The position numbers and the translations under genes were made by a program. Positions 26,541 through 37,125 of a stretch of 64,000 nucleotides of DNA are shown piece after piece. Under the pieces are notes generated by a model that ran no database searches, was not told where the DNA came from, and saw nothing but the letters and a program-made list of their open reading frames with translations. The stretch spans positions 17,137 to 81,136 of the forward strand of contig JAGXRP010000043.1 of NCBI GenBank assembly GCA_018335795.1, read 5' to 3'. Position 1 is the stretch's first letter. Each line of letters starts with the position of its first letter. Source of the DNA: Desulfobulbaceae bacterium (GTDB taxonomy: Bacteria > Bacteroidota > Ignavibacteria > Kapaibacteriales > UBA2268).

Positions 26541-26852
26541 GATTATACCCTAAGTTAGTTTGCACAACATTGCATTAACAATTGCAACACATTTTTGTTA
26601 CAATTTAGGAATTTTTTTCCAAACTAAAGCAGTAAATATAATCTATAGTATCCTTCGTTTTTCTGTAATAGACGAAACTAATAAAAAATCATGTAAAGAA
26701 AAAATATTTTTCAAAGTTTTTTTAAAAATTTTCAAAATATTTTAATGTTGACGTTTCAATCCATAGTTGAGTTTTTATCTGAGCTCCCTAATAATCTACC
26801 CCACAGCTGCTGTAGGGTAAATTGATCAGGATTTTGAACTTATACTACTACT
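26541..26852. other. 312-bp spacer with an 11-bp-stem hairpin
   Basis: No gene is visible between porU and the subtilase gene. The spacer is A/T-rich near porU (its promoter region) and holds a near-perfect palindrome at 26797-26819 (11-bp stem, one G-T pair, one-base loop) 34 nt after the subtilase stop. There is no adjacent T-run, so termination there would need another mechanism. Confidence 0.5.
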
Positions 26853-29800
26853 TTATTTTTTTACAAATGCTTTTGTAACTATTACATCATTTTTCATTCT
26901 TAGAAGAATGTAATAAATGCCCGTAGTCATAGATGATACATTGATTTCAAGCCGATTTGATTGCAATCCGGTTATGTTGCTTATCATTACTTTTCCGCTA
27001 ATGTCAACGATTTGCACTTCTGTCAAATTTGATAAATTATGAGTCAGAGTTAATTGCTCGTCAGTTGGGTTTGGCGTAATGCTTAGTTCGTAATTTGCAT
27101 AATCTTCTACTGAAGATGTGGTCGAACCAATCCCGACAAGCGGAACGTCAAGAGTTGCAGGGTCAGAATCGGAAATAATTCTCAATGTAGCTGTTCTCGT
27201 TTGGTAAACTTTAGGTTGGAATCTTACTGCTATTCCAACTGTTTCACCCGGCGAAAGTTCTTCGGGGCGGTTAAATACGAGTCGGAATTCGTCGGAATCC
27301 ACACCTTCATCGGGAATAATTTCAAAGGAAGTGAAATTTAATCTCACATTGCCTTCATTTCGCAAATCAACACGTTTAATAACATTTGTTGATGTGTCCA
27401 CTGAACCAAAATTTACAGGCGATTCATTCAGAACAGCAATTTTCTTTTCAATATTTGTCGGAGTTACTTCAAAGTCAAGGAATCCAATAGAAATCCGTCC
27501 GGCACTCCAAAGTCTCACAGATGCGCCATCGCCATAACCGGTTCCGACTTGCAAATTCGTTGATTGTTTTGTAAGCTCGGGTTTGAGTGTCATTCCCATG
27601 TCATCAGAAGTGAAGACCGACCCGTTAAATGAAGTTATAGCAAATTTGTCTGCTGCTCTAATTGCATATACTGATATTGGCATGATTGAATTTGAAGTGA
27701 AATTCTGAACTCTCTTAGTCCAAGTCTTACCACCGTCAGTTGTTGTAGCGAGAAATTGGTCGCCTGCCTGACCGGAAGCTACTTCCTGATAGACAACAAA
27801 TCCATTGTTATCATCTAAGAAGTCCATTTTTGAGACTGTACCACCGACATGTAATACGGATACATCCCAAGATTGACCGCGATTTGTTGAGCGGAATACT
27901 CTACCTTTAGAAGTCCCAAACCATATGCTGTTTCCGTGATAAGCCACAGATTCTACATAGCCTGATTCACCTGTCTCAGGGTTCGGTATATTGGTTAATT
28001 TTGTCCAATTAGCTCCTCCATTGCTTGTAGAGGCAATTCCCCACGAAGAACCGATTGCGTCGCCAAGGAAAATTGCATTTTGGGAGTCATAAAAATGAAT
28101 TGAATTGATAAATGGTGTGATGGTGTTTACAAGTGTTGTACTCCAATTTGCTCCACCATCAGTTGTTTTGAATACTTTTGCCGCACCATTAGTCGGACCA
28201 CTACCGGCGTATGCCACATCAGCACTCAAACCATAAACACAATAAACGGGTTCGGAAGTAAAAACGTTGAACCGACTGGAACCTCCAACTTTGTATAAGA
28301 TACTTCCTTGACCTTCGGCTACACCGACAGACCAAAATACATTTTTACTTGGAGTATGGGCACCGTACCATGTTATCAAAAAAGTATGGCTTAATGCTTG
28401 AGTTAACGTGAATTTGTTGCTGCTTTGAATTTTGACAGGGATGGATAACATTTGATAATCAACATAATCGCCGCTTTGGTAAGTGACCAACAAGTCCACA
28501 TAACCATCAAACCATGGATTATTTTCCTTTAACTGCAATTCTACAATTATTTCTTTAGTTTCAAGCTGTCCGAAATCTCCAGCTTCTATCTCGTTGTTTT
28601 TCAAAGTTGCAATGTCTCTGTATGGTGATAATATAATTTTAGAATTTGGTGCAGGAGAGAGGTAGTTAGTTATGTTGAGTTTTACTTGAGTCATTTCATA
28701 ATTAACTATTGCTCCAATATTGCCGTTTACAGTCATTGCGTCGCAATAGAAACCCGGGATTTTTAATTCGGGAAAATCCGGATTATTGTATTTCACCGCT
28801 TTTTCGGCATTTGCTCTACCATAAATCAAAGGCCTTGAAGCCGGATTTTGAGTTGCCAATACATTGTCTGAGGTGCTTCTTATCTGACGTGCAATTTGCA
28901 TGGGCGACCATGTTGGATGAATTGATTTGACCAATGCTGCAAGCCCCGCAACGATAGGACTCGAAAATGATGTACCGTCAGCTCGAGTATAACCGGTACC
29001 TATTGTTGTTGATAATATTTGAGAACCCGGTGCAAAAACGTTGACATTATGTCCGTAATTACTGAAACCGGACACTCTATCGTTTGCATCTGTCGCACCT
29101 ACCGATAAGACATTTATGTAGTTACAGGGATAATAGTTAAAAACATCATTATTTGAGTTGTCATTGCCTGAAGAAGCGACTACTAATGCCCCCATAGCAG
29201 TTGCTTGGTTGATTACATCTTGTTCGGCACCACTTCTACCCGGACCGCCCCAGCTACAATTGATTATATCTGCACCCGAACGAGCTGCATATAAAATTGC
29301 TTCGTAACCTCTTAAAATACCACGTACAGAAGCATTATCTGAAGCACATTTTAGGGACATGATTTTTGCAGAATATCCAAGTGATGCAATTCCAATCGAA
29401 TTATTTGTAACTGCTGATGCACATCCTGCAGACAAAGTTCCGTGATTATTGTTTGGGTTACGGGGATTATTATTTTCTCTGAATAAGCCTGAATAATACT
29501 CTTGAGTGGTTATATTACCAACAAAATCCCATCCACGAATATCATCTATTTTTCCGTTTCCGTCATCATCTATTCCGTTATCCTCTATTTCACTACTATT
29601 TATCCAAATATTGCCGGCTAAATCAGGATGTTGCCAATCACTTCCTGAATCAACTATTGCTATTACTATTTGGTCAGAACCTTTCGTTACTTCCCACGCT
29701 TCAGTTGCTTTCATCAATGTCAAAGCGTATTGTTCGCCCAATCTTGGGTCATCCGGTGTGAATCCGTTTGAATATCGAATATAGATAGGTGAGGCATATT

Positions 29801-30221
29801 CAACATTCGGATTTTGTTCGATTAACTCACAAATATCAAAGGGGTTAACGGTTCCTGAATAATGTATTTCATAGATTCGAGATACTCCATACATATCAGG
29901 AGCTAACAAATCGCCGTTCACATATTTTGCAAATGGAGCATCAATTTGGAAATCACCGACCAATTGCATAACATCAAAGCCCAGTATCGATGCCATATCT
30001 TTTTGCATGGTTATGTCGGAGAGTTGGTATTTTATTTTAACATGAAGCGAGTAAGGCATGTAATGTTTTTGGTCAATGCTTTTAGGGTTTGAAGATAATT
30101 CACTTTTTTGAACTTCATCTCCGGTCTTATAGAAATTAGGTATGGTTGCAGAATATGATACAACACTAAAAGCCCAAAACAAAGCAATAACTTTAATAAA
30201 TATTTTTGTAGCTAACGACAT
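26853..30221 (-). CDS. T9SS-exported subtilisin-family (S8) serine protease
   Basis: A 1122-residue secreted protease. After a signal peptide (IFIKVIALFWAFSVVSYSA) and a propeptide region comes an S8 domain with the full triad: Asp in IAIVDSGSDWQHPDL (about 191), His in NNHGTLSAG (about 260) and Ser in DGTSFSSPIVAG (about 415). Then follow CARDB-like beta domains, at least four Asp-box/YCF48-like repeats (TTDGGANWS, TSNGGANWT, STNRGQSWD, TTDGGKTWT), an ASPM/SPD-2/Hydin-like domain and a type A T9SS sorting domain (SITPNPTDEQLTL ... GIYYILL ... KAFVKK). ATG 30221 is preferred over 30236 because GGGAG lies 8 nt before it. It lies directly upstream of porU on the same strand. Confidence 0.92.
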   Translation of the reverse strand: MSLATKIFIKVIALFWAFSVVSYSATIPNFYKTGDEVQKSELSSNPKSIDQKHYMPYSLHVKIKYQLSDITMQKDMASILGFDVMQLVGDFQIDAPFAKYVNGDLLAPDMYGVSRIYEIHYSGTVNPFDICELIEQNPNVEYASPIYIRYSNGFTPDDPRLGEQYALTLMKATEAWEVTKGSDQIVIAIVDSGSDWQHPDLAGNIWINSSEIEDNGIDDDGNGKIDDIRGWDFVGNITTQEYYSGLFRENNNPRNPNNNHGTLSAGCASAVTNNSIGIASLGYSAKIMSLKCASDNASVRGILRGYEAILYAARSGADIINCSWGGPGRSGAEQDVINQATAMGALVVASSGNDNSNNDVFNYYPCNYINVLSVGATDANDRVSGFSNYGHNVNVFAPGSQILSTTIGTGYTRADGTSFSSPIVAGLAALVKSIHPTWSPMQIARQIRSTSDNVLATQNPASRPLIYGRANAEKAVKYNNPDFPELKIPGFYCDAMTVNGNIGAIVNYEMTQVKLNITNYLSPAPNSKIILSPYRDIATLKNNEIEAGDFGQLETKEIIVELQLKENNPWFDGYVDLLVTYQSGDYVDYQMLSIPVKIQSSNKFTLTQALSHTFLITWYGAHTPSKNVFWSVGVAEGQGSILYKVGGSSRFNVFTSEPVYCVYGLSADVAYAGSGPTNGAAKVFKTTDGGANWSTTLVNTITPFINSIHFYDSQNAIFLGDAIGSSWGIASTSNGGANWTKLTNIPNPETGESGYVESVAYHGNSIWFGTSKGRVFRSTNRGQSWDVSVLHVGGTVSKMDFLDDNNGFVVYQEVASGQAGDQFLATTTDGGKTWTKRVQNFTSNSIMPISVYAIRAADKFAITSFNGSVFTSDDMGMTLKPELTKQSTNLQVGTGYGDGASVRLWSAGRISIGFLDFEVTPTNIEKKIAVLNESPVNFGSVDTSTNVIKRVDLRNEGNVRLNFTSFEIIPDEGVDSDEFRLVFNRPEELSPGETVGIAVRFQPKVYQTRTATLRIISDSDPATLDVPLVGIGSTTSSVEDYANYELSITPNPTDEQLTLTHNLSNLTEVQIVDISGKVMISNITGLQSNRLEINVSSMTTGIYYILLRMKNDVIVTKAFVKK

Positions 30222-30282
30222 TAAAAAGTCTCCCATTATTTGTTTTAATACAACTTACAATAATACATTAAATTCCAAAAAG

Positions 30283-31335
30283 TTACAAATTTAAATAGTG
30301 TTTTATTACACTTTTTATCCCGTCATATAGAGAAATCTTACTTTTCCATCCCAAAGAATTCAGTTTGGAGCTATCAATTAATTTGCGAGGCGTGCCGTCC
30401 GGTTTGGATGTGTCAAATCTTATTTCACCTGAATACCCGACAATATTTTGAATCATTAATGCCAAATCTTTTATGCTTATTTCTTCGCTCGTCCCGACAT
30501 TGATAAATTCGCCGATTTGACTATATGAATAGTTTTCCATCAAAAATATGCAAGCCGAAGCCATATCTTCTACGTGCATGAACTCGCGTAAGGCATTCCC
30601 CGTTCCCCAAATAGACACATAATCTTTACTTACGCCCAATTCTTCCAATTTAGCAATTATTGCATCAATATCATTTGAATTCTCGAATCCAAATCCAATT
30701 GAATACCGCTTCACATCTTTGATTATAAATTCGGTATCGCCTTCTCTAATCGCATTTGCAAGTAGTATTTTGCGTAATAAAGCAGGCAGGACGTGCGATT
30801 TTTCGAGATTGAAATTGTCATTATTGCCATACAAATTTGTCGGCATTAGGGAAATGAAATCAGTGCCATATTGCTCGTTGTAGTAACGGCAAAGTTTAAT
30901 TGCAGCGATTTTAGCTATTGCATAAGGCTCGTTTGTTGATTCGAGAAGTCCGGTCAATAGCGCATCTTCATTAATAGGTTGTGGAGCAAATTTCGGATAT
31001 ATGCACGATGAACCGAGATTAAGCAATTTGCGGACGCCATTATTTTTTGAGGCATGAATCACATTGGCAGCTATCATTATGTTATCGTAAATGAATTCGG
31101 CTTTATAGGTGCTATTTGCTAATATTCCGCCCACTTTTGCAGCCGCCAGAAATACATAATCCGGCTTGTTTGATTGGAAATATTCATTTGTGCGAGTTTG
31201 GTCCCGCAAGTCAAGATTTTCAAATTCTCCTTTGATTATATTGGTATAATCATTGGCAGTCAATAATTTTGAGATTTCCGAGCCAACCATACCTTTGCTA
31301 CCTGCGACATAGATTTTCGAATTTTTATCTGTCAT
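30283..31335 (-). CDS. fcl: GDP-L-fucose synthase
   Basis: Epimerase-reductase converting GDP-4-keto-6-deoxymannose to GDP-L-fucose for surface glycans. The N-terminal Rossmann loop is [21 protein letters not shown], the Ser in LGSSCIYPK, the YxxxK pair in [23 protein letters not shown] and the C-terminal [11 protein letters not shown] follow. At 350 residues it is longer than the usual 310-320; an extra segment around 190-225 ([20 protein letters not shown]) accounts for that. It overlaps gmd by 11 nt and is the second gene of that pair. The combination of both enzymes means the cell can make GDP-fucose from GDP-mannose. Confidence 0.94.
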   Translation of the reverse strand: MTDKNSKIYVAGSKGMVGSEISKLLTANDYTNIIKGEFENLDLRDQTRTNEYFQSNKPDYVFLAAAKVGGILANSTYKAEFIYDNIMIAANVIHASKNNGVRKLLNLGSSCIYPKFAPQPINEDALLTGLLESTNEPYAIAKIAAIKLCRYYNEQYGTDFISLMPTNLYGNNDNFNLEKSHVLPALLRKILLANAIREGDTEFIIKDVKRYSIGFGFENSNDIDAIIAKLEELGVSKDYVSIWGTGNALREFMHVEDMASACIFLMENYSYSQIGEFINVGTSEEISIKDLALMIQNIVGYSGEIRFDTSKPDGTPRKLIDSSKLNSLGWKSKISLYDGIKSVIKHYLNL

Positions 31336-32476
31336 CTAAGTTGCTCACATCAGTTGCAAAAGTGTTTCGAGTCCAATTAATTTCGTTTGCCAGCATTATC
31401 TCTTTGCCTTGCCCAATAGCATTCAGCCCGTTTTGAATCAAGTCGTGGTCCATCATAATTTTAACCAAATCGTTGAATTTGACTTTTGGCTCCCAACCCA
31501 ACAAGGTCTTAGCTTTGGAAATATCAGCCAATAAATGATGAACTTCGGTAGGTCTGTAATATTTTGGGTCTATCTCGACTACTACACTGCCGATTTTTGG
31601 ACTATCGCTCAATCGAAAATCATTGCTTTTGATTCTTGCTTTCTCGTTAGCTCCTTCTCCAAACCATTCAATTTCAATTCCACAATACCTAAAAGATGAT
31701 TCGACAAACTCTCTAACCGAATGGCTTTCTCCTGTACCTATTACAAAATCATTCGGCTCGGGCTGTTGGAGCATCATCCAAGTCATTACGATAAATTCCG
31801 GTGCAAAACCCCAATCTCTTTTGGCATCTAAATTTCCGAGATACATCTTATCCTGTTTACCGGAAATGATTGCAGATACTGCGCGTGTGATTTTGCGAGT
31901 TACAAAGGTTTCTCCGCGTCTCGGGCTCTCGTGATTGAATAATATTCCGTTGCAAGCAAAAATATCGTATGCTGAACGATAATTATCCGTTATCCAATAT
32001 GCGTATAGTTTTGCGGCTGCATAAGGAGATTGAGGTTGGAAAGCTGTTTGTTCATTTTGTGGATGAAGAGCCGACCCAAAAAGTTCTGATGATGACGCTT
32101 GATAAAACTTGATTTTATTTCCACTATTTCTTATTGCTTCCAAAATACGCAAAGTCCCCAAACCCGTTACATCACCGGTGTATTCCGGCATATCGAAAGA
32201 TACTCTCACATGACTTTGTGCACCAAAATGATAGACTTCGTCCGGTTTGATATTATAAACAATGTTATTTATAATCCCCGAATCTGTCAAATCACCATAG
32301 TGTAAGTGCAGTTTCGGCTTGTTTGAGTGGGGGTCGGTGTAGATATGGTCAATCCTGTGAGTATTGAATGTGCTCGCTCTGCGAATGATTCCATGCACCT
32401 CATATCCCTTCGACAAAAGGAATTCTGCTAAATATGAGCCGTCCTGACCTGTAATTCCTGTTATTAATGCTTTCAT
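31325..32476 (-). CDS. gmd: GDP-mannose 4,6-dehydratase
   Basis: First enzyme of GDP-L-fucose (and GDP-rhamnose) synthesis. The 383 residues contain [16 protein letters not shown] (NADP-binding loop), [39 protein letters not shown], the catalytic SSSELFG and [28 protein letters not shown] and [12 protein letters not shown], all characteristic. fcl overlaps its 3' end by 11 nt. A TATATTTG -7-like box on the minus strand (32511-32504), 28 nt before the start, is a plausible promoter, though no clear -33 element accompanies it. Confidence 0.97.
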   Translation of the reverse strand: MKALITGITGQDGSYLAEFLLSKGYEVHGIIRRASTFNTHRIDHIYTDPHSNKPKLHLHYGDLTDSGIINNIVYNIKPDEVYHFGAQSHVRVSFDMPEYTGDVTGLGTLRILEAIRNSGNKIKFYQASSSELFGSALHPQNEQTAFQPQSPYAAAKLYAYWITDNYRSAYDIFACNGILFNHESPRRGETFVTRKITRAVSAIISGKQDKMYLGNLDAKRDWGFAPEFIVMTWMMLQQPEPNDFVIGTGESHSVREFVESSFRYCGIEIEWFGEGANEKARIKSNDFRLSDSPKIGSVVVEIDPKYYRPTEVHHLLADISKAKTLLGWEPKVKFNDLVKIMMDHDLIQNGLNAIGQGKEIMLANEINWTRNTFATDVSNLDDR

Positions 32477-32614
32477 TAATCAAAACCATATTTTTGGAAA
32501 CATCAAATATAAACCTAATTTTAAAAAATAAAAAATGGATTCTGACTTCTTGTTAAAATAATAGGTAAATTTTTTGCTTGCACGTCCGATATATTTTGAA
32601 ATAGGTTACGATAA

Positions 32615-33868
32615 ATGGATGAAACATCAATAATTAGTGGGCAAGTTAACAGAATCGGCGGACAGGGAAAATCGCCGGGCAATACCTATTATCCTTACTC
32701 TCAGCCTCAAAAAAGCAAACCACAATTTACTAAAGTCAGAGCAGGCGAGATAGTCCAAGGGCGAATTGTAAAAATTACCGGATATCAGACTGCATTAGTA
32801 CGTTTGCCTATCGGTAATTTTCATGCCGAAATTCATGGTAAATTGCAAGCAGGAGACGAACTTTTTTTCTATGTTATGGAGACTCAACCCAACCTAATCA
32901 TGAGAGTTTACTCAGTCAGTATTTATGCTGATAATAATCGAAGGGGAATTGATGAAATCTTACGAATTCTTGATTTGCCACCAACCCAAGAGTTTGCTAA
33001 GGCAACTGAGATTGCTTCAAAATTCAATCATACTATAATACGTGACGAAATTTATAGTATTCTACGAACCTATACCGGCATAAATGGCAATCTACTCAGC
33101 GATTTTGATTTTGAAACTGCTATCGAGACTCTTTGGTTGATGAAAGAATCAAACATAGAATTTGATGAAGACATTTTTGCGAACGGTCTAAGTTTTTTGG
33201 GTGGTGTAAAATCTTTAAACGCTGATTTGAAATTCATCTGTAGCTTTCGAATTATAAATTCTATCGGAAAATTATATAAAGATTTTAGCGAATATGACAT
33301 CAGCACCGGAAAGCTGAAAGTAATGTTTCAAAAGCTCAGTAATATCGAAGCAACAATTGATGCAATCAAATCAGATTTTCAAAAATCATCGGTCATTGAT
33401 CCAAATATTCAAGATGAATTTGCAAAAAGAATCAAAAGAATTCGGACTTTGTTCGTGAGTATGAGCTATTGGAATACAATTGCTTTGCATAAAGAAATTC
33501 CGATGAATATTCTATTGCCGATGGTGCTTGAAAACGAAATTAAGATAATCTATCTTACTTTTAAATTCAAACCCGAAACTGCAAAGCAAATAAGACACTT
33601 GGAAAAGTCTTCAAAATTAAATGAATCCACCAATATATATGCACTATTTGAAAATTTGTTATCAAATAATGATAACATCATTAATAAAAAGCAAGAGTTC
33701 GAACTTGACTTAGAGATAGAACCAAAAATCAAAGAAATTATAAATGTTTTGCATCAATTGCCTATTATAATCTTAAAACTCGTACTTTTGAATCAGGATG
33801 AAACGTTGTTATTAAAATCTGATTTTTTCCAAAGTATGAGAATGAAGAATATATCAGTTGTGTTATGA
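32615..33868 (+). CDS. Unrecognised protein with a FliK-like N-terminal beta domain
   Basis: I do not recognise this 417-residue soluble protein as a named family. Residues about 40-95 form a short beta-rich unit (AGEIVQGRIVKITGYQTALV, then RLPIGNFHAEIHGKLQAGDEL) that resembles the N-terminal OB-like part of FliK-type proteins. The rest is mostly helical and charged, without catalytic motifs, signal peptide or membrane segments. It overlaps the purine nucleoside phosphorylase gene by 4 nt, so the two are co-translated. No flagellar gene is present in the window, so a flagellar role is not implied. A regulatory or scaffold role is possible. Confidence 0.6.
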   Translation: MDETSIISGQVNRIGGQGKSPGNTYYPYSQPQKSKPQFTKVRAGEIVQGRIVKITGYQTALVRLPIGNFHAEIHGKLQAGDELFFYVMETQPNLIMRVYSVSIYADNNRRGIDEILRILDLPPTQEFAKATEIASKFNHTIIRDEIYSILRTYTGINGNLLSDFDFETAIETLWLMKESNIEFDEDIFANGLSFLGGVKSLNADLKFICSFRIINSIGKLYKDFSEYDISTGKLKVMFQKLSNIEATIDAIKSDFQKSSVIDPNIQDEFAKRIKRIRTLFVSMSYWNTIALHKEIPMNILLPMVLENEIKIIYLTFKFKPETAKQIRHLEKSSKLNESTNIYALFENLLSNNDNIINKKQEFELDLEIEPKIKEIINVLHQLPIIILKLVLLNQDETLLLKSDFFQSMRMKNISVVL

Positions 33869-34698
33869 CATTGAAATTGAACAACAAAATTGTAACTAAA
33901 TACACCAAATCATCTGAATACCTTAGTAATACTGTATTCGGTGATGCTGAAATTTCAATTACTGCCGGTTCGGGTATTGCTCAATCATTTCTACCTGATG
34001 ATATCTTGTTTTCTATTCCATATCACGAGATACCAAACTTTCCCACAACAAGTGTAGAAGGACATGCCGGTGACCTTTTGCTTATCAACATCAATGGCGT
34101 CAAAGCGATGGTATTTTCCGGCAGATTTCATCTGTACGAGGGTATTGAAGTTTCTGAAACTGTATCGCAAATCATTGTATCGTATTTGCTCGGATTACGA
34201 AATCATATTATTACAAATGCAGCCGGAGCACTCAATGAAGCATATTTGCCAGGAGATTTGATGCTTATCAGTGATACTTTAAATTTCACTTCTCGTGATT
34301 TATCATCAGTTTTTGATAGTATAAACTTTAGGCAAAACATTTCTAAACAAGAGAAAAATTTGGGAATATACAAAAAATTAAATGCAATCCTGACAACAAT
34401 AGGTATAAATTTGAAATTTGGGGTATATGCGGCTGTAATTGGTCCAAACTATGAAACTCGTTCAGAGATTAGAATGTTCAGACGTCTGGGAGCAGATGCA
34501 GTAGGAATGTCAACTGTTTTGGAATTGGCTACTGCCGATATACTCGAAATGAATACAATTGCCTGCTCGCTTATAACAAATACTGCGAAAGAAATTCCAC
34601 AATTAGTGACTCACCAAGAAGTTATGGATTTGGCTTTAAAATCACGACTTGATGTAAGAGAGTTTATTTTTGCCGCTACTAAGTTATTAATACGTTAA
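33865..34698 (+). CDS. Purine nucleoside phosphorylase (trimeric PNP family)
   Basis: Cleaves purine (deoxy)nucleosides with phosphate to free base and (deoxy)ribose 1-phosphate in purine salvage. The 277 residues show the class II PNP pattern: ITAGSGIAQSF (phosphate loop), GHAGDLLL, VFSGRFHLYEG (usually GRFHYYEG), ITNAAGALN, GDLMLISDTLN, GPNYETRSEIRMF (purine-site Glu) and AVGMSTVLELATA (usually VPE), then ITNTAKE. The two substitutions, YY to LY and VPE to VLE, are unusual but leave the key residues. It is coupled to the upstream unknown gene by a 4-nt overlap. An adenosine- or methylthioadenosine-preferring relative is the alternative. Confidence 0.9.
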   Translation: MTLKLNNKIVTKYTKSSEYLSNTVFGDAEISITAGSGIAQSFLPDDILFSIPYHEIPNFPTTSVEGHAGDLLLININGVKAMVFSGRFHLYEGIEVSETVSQIIVSYLLGLRNHIITNAAGALNEAYLPGDLMLISDTLNFTSRDLSSVFDSINFRQNISKQEKNLGIYKKLNAILTTIGINLKFGVYAAVIGPNYETRSEIRMFRRLGADAVGMSTVLELATADILEMNTIACSLITNTAKEIPQLVTHQEVMDLALKSRLDVREFIFAATKLLIR

Positions 34699-34837
34699 TA
34701 TTAAATCATGATTTTCACAACAAATAACGCTTATTATGATTCTATGTTACATATTTTTATTATTTTATATCTTTAAAAATGAAAATTTACAATAAAGTAT
34801 AAATTAACATTTTATTCACATACAAGGAATAAATCCT

Positions 34838-37096
34838 ATGAAAATCAATCGTCAAGAAGCACTTGACTACCACAGCATGGGTAGAAAGGGAAAAATTGAA
34901 GTAATTACAACCAAACCAACAGCAACACAACGAGACTTGTCTTTGGCATATTCACCCGGAGTAGCCGAACCTTGTCGAGCAATTTTTGAGAATCCGGAAG
35001 ATGTGTTCAAATATACAGCTAAAGGAAACTTAGTCGCTGTAATATCTAATGGTACTGCAGTTTTGGGATTAGGAGATTTGGGAGCTATGGGCGGAAAACC
35101 TGTTATGGAAGGCAAGGGTGTATTATTCAAAGTATTTGCCGACATCGATGTTTTTGATATTGAAATTGAATCCAAAGATGTAGACGAAATCATTAGAACT
35201 GTAGAACTCATTTCGCCAACTTTTGGTGGTATCAATCTCGAAGATATCAAAGGACCTGAATGTTTTGTAATCGAAGAAGCTCTGAAGAAAAAGTTGGATA
35301 TTCCTGTATTTCATGACGACCAACACGGTACAGCCATCATCAGTGGTGCTGCATTGTTGAACGCAGTCGAAATAGTAGGCAAAAAGCTTGAAGATATAAA
35401 AGTTGTTTATAATGGAGCCGGTGCTTCCGGTGTCGCATGCGCTAAATTCCACATAAGTCTTGGTGTAAATCCCAAAAACGTTCTGATGTGCGATTCAAAA
35501 GGTGTGATTTACAAAGGCAGAACTTCAGGCATGAACGAATACAAAGAAGAATTTGCAATTGAAACCGATGCTCGTACACTCGAAGAAGCATTTGTCGGCG
35601 CTGATGTTTTTGTCGGATTATCTCAAGCAGATTGCGTTACACAAGAGATGCTTCTTTCGATGAGCAACAATCCGATTGTTTTTGCAATGGCAAATCCTGA
35701 CCCGGAAATTACCTACGAACTTGCAATTTCTGCCAGAAAAGATTTAATTATGGCGACAGGAAGGTCGGATTATCCAAATCAAGTTAATAACGTACTTGGA
35801 TTCCCGTTCATTTTCCGTGGTGCATTGGACGTTCATGCCAAAGCTATCAACGAAGAAATGAAAAAAGCTGCTGCTTATGCATTAGCCGAACTAGCGAAAG
35901 AAGATGTTCCCGATAGCGTTAAAAGAGTCTATAATGTGGATACAATGTCATTCGGACCTGATTATATAATCCCAAAACCATTTGACCCACGTGTTTTGAC
36001 AAGGGTCGCTCCTGCTGTTGCGAAAGCCGCTATGGATACAGGCGTTGCAAGACATAACATCGAAGATTTCGATAAATATCGTCAAGAACTCGAAGTCAGA
36101 ATGGGGCGCTCATTTGAAATAATGCACAACATCTACCAAAAAGCAAAACGACAACCAAAGCGAATAGTTTTCCCCGAAGGCGAAAACGCTAAAATTATCC
36201 AAGCCGCGATAATGAGTTTGGAAATGAATATAGCTAAGCCAATTTTACTTGGTGACAAAGCCATTATTCAAGAATTTTGCGATGAACATGGGTATGATTT
36301 GACAGGCATTGAAATTATCAATCCTAAAGAATATTCAGATTTTGATAAATATATTGAAGCATTCTACAAAATTCGCCAAAGAAAAGGTATAACCATTGTT
36401 GCAGCTAAATCGATTTTATTGAATCAACCGAACTACTTTGGGGCAATGATGGTCAATCTCGGCGATGCAGATGGTATGGTTTCAGGTTTAACTACACACT
36501 ATCCTCAAACTATTCGACCGGCATTACAAGTTGTAGGTAAGAAAGATGAATATTCTGTTGTTTCAGGATTGTACGTGGTATCAACCAAAACCAATACTTA
36601 TTTCCTTTCAGATACTACAGTCAACATCGAACCTACCGGACAACATTTATCCGATATAACTTTGCAAGCTGCTAATTTTGTCAAACATTTCAATATCACA
36701 CCGCGAGTAGCATTGCTCTCTTATAGTAATTTCGGTTCTGCTGAGGGCGATATACCCAAGAAAATGCGTGAAGCATTACGAATTACTAAACAACGCGACC
36801 CCGAATTAATGATTGATGGTGAAATGCAAGCAGACACAGCAGTGGTTTCTTCTATTGTTGATTCAACTTTCCAATTCTCTAAATTGAAAGGTGGAGCAAA
36901 CGTACTTGTATTCCCAAATTTAGCAGCCGGAAATATTGCTTACAAATTGCTTCATAGGATTGGTGGTGCACACGTATTAGGACCGGTACTACTCGGTCTC
37001 AACAAACCGATTAGCGTTTTGCAACGTGGTGATGACATAAGTCAAATAATTGATATGATAGCAATAACAGTTGTTGATGCTCAAGATAAGGGTTAA
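34838..37096 (+). CDS. maeB: NADP-dependent malic enzyme with phosphotransacetylase-like domain
   Basis: A 752-residue MaeB-type enzyme: oxidative decarboxylation of malate to pyruvate, supplying NADPH. The malic domain (about 1-160) has TQRDLSLAYSPGVAEPC, AVLGLGDLGAMGGKPVMEGK and FHDDQHGTAI. The Rossmann part (about 165-400) has VYNGAGASGVACAKFH and FAMANPDPEI. The C-terminal half (about 430-750) is the regulatory phosphotransacetylase-like domain (RIVFPEGENAKII, GLTTHYPQTIRPALQ, FPNLAAGNIAYKLL), as in acetyl-CoA-sensitive E. coli MaeB. An AAGGA ribosome site precedes ATG 34838. A terminator at 37147-37177 follows, inside the end of the convergent kinase gene. Confidence 0.96.
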   Translation: MKINRQEALDYHSMGRKGKIEVITTKPTATQRDLSLAYSPGVAEPCRAIFENPEDVFKYTAKGNLVAVISNGTAVLGLGDLGAMGGKPVMEGKGVLFKVFADIDVFDIEIESKDVDEIIRTVELISPTFGGINLEDIKGPECFVIEEALKKKLDIPVFHDDQHGTAIISGAALLNAVEIVGKKLEDIKVVYNGAGASGVACAKFHISLGVNPKNVLMCDSKGVIYKGRTSGMNEYKEEFAIETDARTLEEAFVGADVFVGLSQADCVTQEMLLSMSNNPIVFAMANPDPEITYELAISARKDLIMATGRSDYPNQVNNVLGFPFIFRGALDVHAKAINEEMKKAAAYALAELAKEDVPDSVKRVYNVDTMSFGPDYIIPKPFDPRVLTRVAPAVAKAAMDTGVARHNIEDFDKYRQELEVRMGRSFEIMHNIYQKAKRQPKRIVFPEGENAKIIQAAIMSLEMNIAKPILLGDKAIIQEFCDEHGYDLTGIEIINPKEYSDFDKYIEAFYKIRQRKGITIVAAKSILLNQPNYFGAMMVNLGDADGMVSGLTTHYPQTIRPALQVVGKKDEYSVVSGLYVVSTKTNTYFLSDTTVNIEPTGQHLSDITLQAANFVKHFNITPRVALLSYSNFGSAEGDIPKKMREALRITKQRDPELMIDGEMQADTAVVSSIVDSTFQFSKLKGGANVLVFPNLAAGNIAYKLLHRIGGAHVLGPVLLGLNKPISVLQRGDDISQIIDMIAITVVDAQDKG

Positions 37097-37125
37097 TTTG
37101 CCAGTTAATACTTGAAACTAAATTG

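Noticed and set aside
32615..33868. Flagellar hook-length protein FliK
   Set aside because: Only a short beta segment is FliK-like, and no flagellar gene is in the window.
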